Shown here one piece after another: positions 58,992-64,000 of a stretch of 64,000 nucleotides of DNA. The notes below the pieces were generated by a model that was given only the letters and a program-made list of their open reading frames with translations, was not told the origin of the DNA and did no database searches. Made by a program: the position numbers and the translations under genes. Source of the DNA: Mycobacterium sp. E3251 (GTDB taxonomy: Bacteria; Actinomycetota; Actinomycetes; Mycobacteriales; Mycobacteriaceae); NCBI RefSeq assembly GCF_001666835.1, contig NZ_LZJF01000197.1:38393-102392 (forward strand). The letters are read 5' to 3'. Numbering within the stretch: the first letter of the stretch is position 1; every line of letters starts with the position of its first letter.

Positions 58992-60146
58992 TCATCTCGA
59001 CAGGATGGCGACCGCGGCGGTGCCCGGGGATCCGTAGAGCTGAGCCAGCGCGACGCGCGGATCGTTGGGCACCTGGCGCTCGCCGGCGGTTCCCCGCAAC
59101 TGATGGACCAGTTCGTATACCTGCCGGAGCCCGGAGGCGCCCACCGGTTCTCCGTTGGCCAGCAGACCGCCGTCGGTGTTGATCGGCAAGCGGCCACCGA
59201 TCTCTGTGGCACCGTCGTACATCAGCGCCTCTTGCTCGCCGTCCTTGCAGAGCCCGGTTTCGGCCATGTGAATGATCTCGGAGCCCGAGTCGGTGTCCTG
59301 CAGCTGCGCGACGTCGATGTCCTCCGGGCCGATGCCGGCCTGTTCGTAGGCGGCCTTCGCCGCTTCCGCGGTGGTGCCCGGCACGACAGGAAGTTCGATC
59401 GAGGTGCGCAGCAGTTCGTAGGCGCCTTCGCGACGACTGCGAAGCGCCGTGGAACGTAGATAAATGGGAGTGTCGGTGTAGCGCTTGGCAACGTCGGCAC
59501 GGCAAACCACGACGGCCGCTGCGCCCTCGTTGGGATTGCAGTACATGTATTGGCGCAGCGGAGCGTTGACGACCGGCGAGGCCAGTATCGCTTCCGGGCT
59601 CATGGCTTTCCGCCGCCACGCATGCGGCGCAATCGCGCCGTTCGCCAAATTCTTGGCAGAGACGCGTGCCAGGGTCTGTTCGCTGATGCCGTGGTCATGC
59701 ATGTAACGCATGATCTTTGTGCTGAAGTAGTGGGTGGTCAGGAACATGCCTTGGTCGCCGTACCACTGCGGCAGTCCGGCGACGGCGGGATCGGCTCCGA
59801 AGGCGCCGCGCGGATGTTTGTCGAGACCGACACCGACGGCGATCTCGGCTTCGCCGAGTTGGACGTCACGCGCGGCCAGGGTGAGCAGAGAGTTGCCCGT
59901 GGCACAGCCGCTCAGGGTCGCGCGCGCAGGCAACCCGGTCATTCCGACCAGTCCGGTGACCGCCTCGGGATTGGCGACTTCGAGGCTGCCGGCGTACAGG
60001 CTGCCGACATCCGACCACTCCACACCCGCATCGCGAAGCGCATGTCCGATCGCGACAGCACCCATCTCCAGCGCGGATCGGTCCTCGTAACGCCCGAATG
60101 GATGGAGCCCAACGCCGATGATCGCGATGTCTGGCGTGCTGCTCAT
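58992..60146 (-). CDS. Thiolase-like protein with altered catalytic motifs (Ltp-type)
   Basis: A 384-residue thiolase-fold protein starting at ATG 60146 (GAAGGAG upstream). The nucleophile region is kept (C81 in LSGCATGNS), but the second motif reads QDTDSGSE instead of the usual HDxF and the C-terminal GHPxGATG reads GEPVGASG, so the His residues that assist thiolysis are absent. Lipid-transfer-protein-type relatives such as Ltp2 act as retro-aldolases in sterol side-chain removal and also deviate at these motifs. No DUF35 gene lies beside it; the fusion at 25768 is the only one here. First gene of its operon. Confidence 0.85.
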   Translation of the reverse strand: MSSTPDIAIIGVGLHPFGRYEDRSALEMGAVAIGHALRDAGVEWSDVGSLYAGSLEVANPEAVTGLVGMTGLPARATLSGCATGNSLLTLAARDVQLGEAEIAVGVGLDKHPRGAFGADPAVAGLPQWYGDQGMFLTTHYFSTKIMRYMHDHGISEQTLARVSAKNLANGAIAPHAWRRKAMSPEAILASPVVNAPLRQYMYCNPNEGAAAVVVCRADVAKRYTDTPIYLRSTALRSRREGAYELLRTSIELPVVPGTTAEAAKAAYEQAGIGPEDIDVAQLQDTDSGSEIIHMAETGLCKDGEQEALMYDGATEIGGRLPINTDGGLLANGEPVGASGLRQVYELVHQLRGTAGERQVPNDPRVALAQLYGSPGTAAVAILSR

Positions 60147-60193
60147 GGTGCTCCTTCGGCGGGTGGCTGGTTGGACTCCGGCAGACACTAAGT

Positions 60194-60208
60194 CTATAAC
60201 TATATATC
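60194..60208 (-). promoter_or_regulatory. Shared motif site H in divergent promoter
   Basis: CTATAACTATATATC is identical to site B (25703-25717). It lies in the 83-base gap between the divergent thiolase-like gene (60146) and the ligase (60230), only 21 bases before the ligase start, so a bound regulator would cover that promoter. Confidence 0.5.
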
Positions 60209-60229
60209 GGATTCAAGGAGGGTAGGGTA

Positions 60230-61729
60230 TTGAGCGTTGCACTGCTGCTGGAGATGGCCGTCTCCAGCGATCCCGACCGCCTTGCCGTGGTCGACCGTGG
60301 CATACGGCTCACCACGTCGGAGTTGAACCAGCTTGCCAGTGGGGGCGCCGGCGTGATCTGCGCTTCCGGTGTTCAGCACGTGGCCTATGTCGGCACCGGC
60401 GGGGTCCTGCTGCCGTTGCTGATCTTCTCGTCCGCGCGGGCCGCAATTCCGTTCACACCATTGAACTACCGTCTGAGTGCGGAGGGTTTGCAACAGTTGA
60501 TCGAGCGCCTGCCTGCGCCGCTGGTCGTCGCGGACCCCGAGTACGTGGAACTGGTAGCAGGCAAGGGCAAGCGCGTGATGACGTCCGAGGAGTTCACGGA
60601 AGCCGCTCGTGCCGGCGAACCGGTCGAGGAGTTCGCCGAACCCGATGATGTGGCCATCGTGTTGTTCACGTCAGGGACGACTTCTCTGCCGAAGGCAGTG
60701 GAGCTGACGCACAATAATCTGACCGGTTACGTCACGGGGACAGTCGAATTCGGGTCCGCCGACGCCGACGATGCGGCGCTGGTGTGCGTGCCGCCCTATC
60801 ACGTCGCAGGCGTTGGTGCGGCGCTCTCGAATCTCTATGCAGGCCGACGGATCGTCTACCTGTGCAAGTTCGGTCCGCGGGAGTGGGCGCAATTGGTCCG
60901 CGACGAGCGCGTGACCACAGCGACGGTGGTGCCCACGATGCTCGACCGCATCATCACCGCGTTGGAGGCCAGCCCCACTGATCTCCCAACGCTGCGCACT
61001 CTGGCGTACGGCGGCTCGAAAGTGGCTCTACCCTTGGTCCGCAGGACGATTGAACAGCTGCCTCACGTGGGCCTCGTCAACGCGTACGGGCTCACCGAAA
61101 CGAGCTCTACCATCGCTGTTCTCACCCCGGAGGACCACCGCACGGCGCACGGCGCAACCGAGGAGTCCGTGGCGCGACGGCTGGGCTCGGTCGGCAGGCC
61201 GGTGCCAGGGATTGAGGTCCAGATCCGTGACGAGAACGGCGTGGTGCTCCCGCCCGGGCAGATGGGTGAGCTGTTCGTGCGGGGGCCCCAGGTATCAGGC
61301 CGATACACCGGAATCGGTTCGGTGCTCGACGCCGACGGCTGGTTTCCCACCAGGGACACCGCGATGCTCGATGAGGACGGCTACCTGTTCATCGGTGGCC
61401 GAGCCGACGACACGATCATTCGCGGTGGCGAGAACATCGCCCCTGCGGAGGTGGAGGACGTGCTTGTCGAGCATCCCGACGTCCACGAGGTGGTCGTGGT
61501 CGGTGTCGACGACCCGCAGTGGGGGCAGATCATAGTCGCGATCGTGGTACCCGAGCCGGGCGCCGAGCCGGAGGTCGAAGAACTGCGCGAGTTCGTTCGC
61601 AAAACACTTCGGGGCTCACGCACCCCTGACCGCATAGTGTTCCGCGATCACTTGCCGACAACCGTGACGGGCAAGGTGCTCCGCCGCGCAATCGTTGAAA
61701 CTCTGCAAACTACGGCCGGACTGCATTAG
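60230..61729 (+). CDS. AMP-forming acyl-CoA synthetase (FadD-like)
   Basis: A 499-residue ANL-family ligase starting at TTG 60230, with AAGGAGGG nine bases upstream. Motifs: LFTSGTTSLPKAVELTH, YGLTETSST, GGRADDTIIRGGENIAPAEVE and TTVTGKVLRRAI with the A10 Lys. The A7 segment reads FPTRDTAML where TGD is more common, a mild deviation. It should activate an acid substrate and is divergent from the second ligase's operon. A small gene follows 27 bases downstream. Confidence 0.9.
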   Translation: MSVALLLEMAVSSDPDRLAVVDRGIRLTTSELNQLASGGAGVICASGVQHVAYVGTGGVLLPLLIFSSARAAIPFTPLNYRLSAEGLQQLIERLPAPLVVADPEYVELVAGKGKRVMTSEEFTEAARAGEPVEEFAEPDDVAIVLFTSGTTSLPKAVELTHNNLTGYVTGTVEFGSADADDAALVCVPPYHVAGVGAALSNLYAGRRIVYLCKFGPREWAQLVRDERVTTATVVPTMLDRIITALEASPTDLPTLRTLAYGGSKVALPLVRRTIEQLPHVGLVNAYGLTETSSTIAVLTPEDHRTAHGATEESVARRLGSVGRPVPGIEVQIRDENGVVLPPGQMGELFVRGPQVSGRYTGIGSVLDADGWFPTRDTAMLDEDGYLFIGGRADDTIIRGGENIAPAEVEDVLVEHPDVHEVVVVGVDDPQWGQIIVAIVVPEPGAEPEVEELREFVRKTLRGSRTPDRIVFRDHLPTTVTGKVLRRAIVETLQTTAGLH

Positions 61730-61756
61730 CGAGCAACGAAAGTCAAGGAGTTGAAC

Positions 61757-62059
61757 ATGATCAAGAACGGGGCGCGGCTGCAGAGCCAGGTATGTGATAC
61801 GCAGGTCATCGTCGTGCGGTCCGCCGACAGTTTGGATGACTTGCGGTGCGGGGGAGAGCCGATGGTGCCCCTCGAGGCCGAGAAGTCACCCCACGCCGAC
61901 CTGGACCCGGCTTTCGCCGGTGGCAGCACGATGGGCAAGCGCTACGTCGACAACGCCGGCGCCGAAGTACTGGTGACCAAGTCTGGACTTGGAGCACTGA
62001 GTGTCGGCAACACCCCGCTGGCGCTCAAAGAGGCAAAACCGCTGCCCGCCAGCGACTGA
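61757..62059 (+). CDS. Small Cys-containing hypothetical protein, 100 aa
   Basis: ATG 61757 has AAGGAG six bases upstream. The protein has an N-terminal beta-like segment with two Cys (RLQSQVCDTQVIVVRS and DLRCGGEPMVPL), a GKRYVDNAGAEVLVTKSGLG segment and a short basic-acidic tail. The spacing suggests a small ligand- or metal-binding domain, but I cannot name a family. It follows an acyl-CoA ligase on the same strand and is probably co-transcribed with it. Confidence 0.75.
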   Translation: MIKNGARLQSQVCDTQVIVVRSADSLDDLRCGGEPMVPLEAEKSPHADLDPAFAGGSTMGKRYVDNAGAEVLVTKSGLGALSVGNTPLALKEAKPLPASD

Positions 62060-62106
62060 TCAATCGCGCCGTGCGGACTAACTCTCCCAGCAAGCAAATT
62101 TGGCCG

Positions 62107-62166
62107 CGCCGAGTGTGAACGTACTGCGAAGACTTGTCCGAATTTCGCAGTAGTTCACACTCGGCG
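62107..62166. repeat. Large inverted repeat, probable terminator or dispersed palindromic element
   Basis: A 24-base left arm (62107-62130, CGCCGAGTGTGAACG...) pairs with a 23-base right arm (62144-62166) with only one bulged base and a 13-base loop. It lies in the gap between the convergent small gene and amidohydrolase. From memory, similar GCCGAGTGTGAA palindromes are scattered between mycobacterial genes, so it may be a repeat family as well as a terminator. Confidence 0.7.
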
Positions 62167-62191
62167 TCAGCGAACGACACTGCCCGATGGG

Positions 62192-63427
62192 TCAAGCGCT
62201 CGCGGTCTCCAACACCGGCGGCTTGACGGCATCGGGATCGGGATTGGCAATCGGCAGGCCCATGAACCGACGGGCGTTGTCTCCCATGAAGTCATACGTG
62301 CGTCGCCGGTCCATGCCCTCGGCGTACTTGAAGTAGCCGCGCGGCGTCTCCAGGCCCTCGGGGTGTGGCCAGTCCGAGCCGAACAACACCTTGTCCCAAC
62401 CCACCGTCTGGACCACGTCTGCAACCGAGCCCTCCCAGAACGGGCTGACCCAGATATTGCGGCGGAACACGTCGTGCGGGTGTTCTGGGAAGTTCTGCGG
62501 CATCTTGCCATACGTGGACTGCAAATCATCGAAAAGTGGCTTGATCCAAGAACTTCCGTTCTCGACGCTGGCGATGCGCAGCTTCGGGAAGCGGGACAGC
62601 GTGCCGTGGCAGATCAAGCTGGTCAGCATGTCGGCGATCTCGCGGTGGCCGAGCGCGGTCCACTTGAACGCCGACATCTCGAAGGCGTTGCTGGTGTCGG
62701 CAGGCTCCCACTTCTCGATGTACTCCTGCAAGGGCGGCTGGCTCGCATGCAGAACGATAGGAAGGCCTGCGGACTCGACATCACGCCAGAACGGGTCGAA
62801 CTCCGGCAGCGCGGGGGAGCGCCAACCCTTGTAACCCTTGACCGGTGCAGGCTTGATCAGAGCGACCTTGGCGCCGTTGTCGAGGATGAACTCGAGTTCG
62901 CGGCGCCCTTCGTCGACGAGGCCGAGGTTGATGACCGGCGTGGAGTAGATGCGGTCGGCGTGGGTGAAGCCCCAGTGTTCGAGCATCCACTGGTTCAAGG
63001 CGTGGATGATGGCCGCGGTCAACTCGGGATCCTCGGCCGAGGAATGCTCGACCAGGTTGGCCAGCGTGGGGTAATTCAGGCACGCGTCGACGCCTTGGCG
63101 GTCGAGTTCTTCGATCCGGTCCTCCGGGTTGCGCGCTGCGGGCGGACAGTCGATGCCTCGCCCCGACATTTCCCGCATTGTCAAGCCCTCTGGGTTCTGG
63201 CCGGAGTAGAACTTCTCGTGCGCGCCGGGAGCGGCGACCCGCTCAAACGTGGGGTTGGGCATGTAGTCCGTGATCTTGTTCAGGATCGCAATCCGGGCGT
63301 GCTTGCCGATCTGGACGAACTGCACCTTCGACTTGTACTGCTCCGGCAGGTACTTGAGCAGTGCGTCGGGCGTCTCATACATGTGCTGGTCGGCATCGAA
63401 GATCGGTGCATCGGTGAACTGCGTCAT
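62192..63427 (-). CDS. Amidohydrolase-fold (ACMSD/LigJ-type) metal-dependent hydrolase
   Basis: A 411-residue amidohydrolase 2 family protein starting at ATG 63427; an open frame to 63475 lacks a binding site. Metal-site motifs: IFDADQHMYETPDA at the N-terminus, IVLHASQPPLQEYIEKW in the middle and VLFGSDWPHPEGLE near the end. It resembles the amidohydrolase at 53199 in fold and motif order but is clearly diverged. Possible chemistry includes decarboxylation or hydrolysis of cyclic dicarbonyls. It is divergent from a TetR whose gap holds two inverted repeats. Confidence 0.88.
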   Translation of the reverse strand: MTQFTDAPIFDADQHMYETPDALLKYLPEQYKSKVQFVQIGKHARIAILNKITDYMPNPTFERVAAPGAHEKFYSGQNPEGLTMREMSGRGIDCPPAARNPEDRIEELDRQGVDACLNYPTLANLVEHSSAEDPELTAAIIHALNQWMLEHWGFTHADRIYSTPVINLGLVDEGRRELEFILDNGAKVALIKPAPVKGYKGWRSPALPEFDPFWRDVESAGLPIVLHASQPPLQEYIEKWEPADTSNAFEMSAFKWTALGHREIADMLTSLICHGTLSRFPKLRIASVENGSSWIKPLFDDLQSTYGKMPQNFPEHPHDVFRRNIWVSPFWEGSVADVVQTVGWDKVLFGSDWPHPEGLETPRGYFKYAEGMDRRRTYDFMGDNARRFMGLPIANPDPDAVKPPVLETASA

Positions 63428-63473
63428 CGGGCCGCGCCTCCATTCTCGTTGGGCTCGTATCCGAGCTTTCCGC

Positions 63474-63495
63474 AACTTGACGAAAGTGTCAAGTT
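63474..63495. promoter_or_regulatory. Candidate operator AACTTGAC-N6-GTCAAGTT
   Basis: Eight-base perfect arms with a six-base centre, 47 bases upstream of the amidohydrolase start, in the gap shared with a divergent TetR gene. A second inverted repeat lies closer to the TetR start. Confidence 0.45.
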
Positions 63496-63548
63496 TCTAC
63501 CCAGAACGATGAGTATTGTCTTTTCAAGCGCATTAATTAGTATCCGAC

Positions 63549-63568
63549 GCAACTGTCATGTAAGTTGC
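63549..63568. promoter_or_regulatory. Candidate operator GCAACT-N8-AGTTGC
   Basis: Six-base arms flank a partly symmetric centre (GTCATGTA), ending four bases before the TetR start at 63573. It could be the autoregulatory site of that TetR. Confidence 0.4.
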
Positions 63569-63572
63569 GAAC

Positions 63573-64000
63573 ATGACCGTCTCCGAAGGTGCCCGCGCCG
63601 TGGACCTGCTCGACATGAGTCGTGGCGAACGCACACGCTTGGCGATCCTCGACGCCAGCAGGCGGTTGTTCCTGGAGCGTGGCTTCCGGGGCACGCCGAT
63701 CAACGCGATCACCGAAGCGTGCGGGATCTCACGCGCGGGTTTCTACACGTACTTCAAGGACAAGCGCGAGATATTCAATGTGCTCGGCAAGACCGCGTAT
63801 CACGATGTGCTCGCGGTGATCGCCGACTGTGCCGCGGCGATGCAGTCACCGGATCCTGATGCCGTGCGCCGTTGGGTCGGTGAGTATTTCGACTACATGG
63901 ACCGCCACGGCGCGTTCGTCACTGCCGCGGCACACACGGCTCCCGACGATGAGGAGTTCCGCCGCTCGCGTAACCACATGATGACGCGGGCAGCGTGGAA
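63573..64000 (+). CDS. TetR family regulator, N-terminal part (runs off right edge)
   Basis: The frame from ATG 63573 stays open to the window end, giving 142 codons. HTH: RLAILDASRRLFLERGF, NAITEACGISRAGFYTYFKDKREIF. The ligand-domain start VRRWVGEYFDYMDRHGAFV and the following HTAPDDEEFRRS are close to the corresponding parts of the TetR at 38632-39240, so they are paralogues. It is divergent from the amidohydrolase gene and probably regulates it through the inverted repeats between them. Confidence 0.87.
   Translation, partial: MTVSEGARAVDLLDMSRGERTRLAILDASRRLFLERGFRGTPINAITEACGISRAGFYTYFKDKREIFNVLGKTAYHDVLAVIADCAAAMQSPDPDAVRRWVGEYFDYMDRHGAFVTAAAHTAPDDEEFRRSRNHMMTRAAW

Noticed and set aside
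62363..63859. 498-codon plus-strand open frame
   Set aside because: Antisense to the amidohydrolase and then out of frame with the TetR; no recognisable domain.
1..64000. CRISPR arrays, insertion sequences, tRNA/rRNA genes
   Set aside because: No regularly spaced repeats, transposase motifs, terminal inverted repeats of an IS, or cloverleaf/rRNA signatures were found on reading both strands.

Overview
The window looks like chromosomal DNA from a mycobacterium or close relative. It is GC-rich, uses many GTG and TTG starts, and packs genes into operons with ATGA/GTGA overlaps. It carries a complete mce lipid-import operon with mce-associated (Mas) proteins, secreted DUF732, CAP and DUF4185 proteins, a CxxHxxC ferredoxin beside a P450, a mycofactocin-type SDR, an F420-type LLM oxidoreductase and nine acyl-CoA dehydrogenase genes. 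I cannot name the species from the sequence alone.

Layout. Bases 1-5.3 kb hold the start of a truncated thiolase gene, secreted or small proteins (DUF4185, CAP, DUF732) and a TetR remnant. Bases 5.3-7.1 kb hold a TetR regulator followed by about 1.2 kb of AT-rich DNA without a convincing gene. Bases 7.1-18.2 kb are one co-directional mce operon: yrbEA, yrbEB, mceA-F and two mas genes. From 18.2 kb to the right end there is a dense lipid-catabolic region in short, often divergent operons: P450/SDR/mycofactocin-SDR/cysteine-hydrolase-like (18-21.6 kb); SDR + two FadE + SDR (21.8-25.7 kb), divergent from a DUF35 fusion, thiolase and enoyl-CoA hydratase (25.8-29 kb); a GntR/hotdog pair; three FadE divergent from ALDH, CoA-transferase, VOC and hydratase (30.6-38.6 kb); a Rieske oxygenase with TetR; SDR, CoA-transferase and FadE; a P450 with ferredoxin; a five-gene amidohydrolase/FadE/MaoC-like operon divergent from SDR and LLM oxidoreductase; thiolase, ligase and FadE divergent from a second ligase; and an amidohydrolase divergent from a TetR cut by the window edge.

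How the parts may fit together. The gene set contains every step class of a CoA-dependent ring or side-chain degradation pathway: oxygenation (two P450s and a Rieske oxygenase), alcohol and aldehyde oxidation (SDRs, ALDH), CoA activation (two AMP-forming ligases, two CoA-transferases), alpha,beta-desaturation (FadE proteins, some in likely heteromeric pairs), hydration, dehydrogenation and thiolytic or retro-aldol cleavage. With an mce importer next door, the arrangement resembles the Mce4/cholesterol locus, but none of the hallmark cholesterol ring genes (kstD, hsaA-D, kshB) is seen here, so the substrate is probably a different polycyclic, terpenoid or branched lipid (inference).

The strongest unexplained signal is a short AT-rich motif, roughly AnAyAktTAGTTat. 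It recurs at eight promoter gaps across about 39 kb, including an 18-base identity between two distant gaps and a 15-base identity between two others, and suggests one regulon for the catabolic region. A second theme is enzyme-fold proteins whose usual catalytic residues are replaced (cysteine-hydrolase-like, two SDRs, MaoC-like, one thiolase, the DUF35 fusion). No tRNA, rRNA, CRISPR array, insertion sequence or phage gene was recognised.
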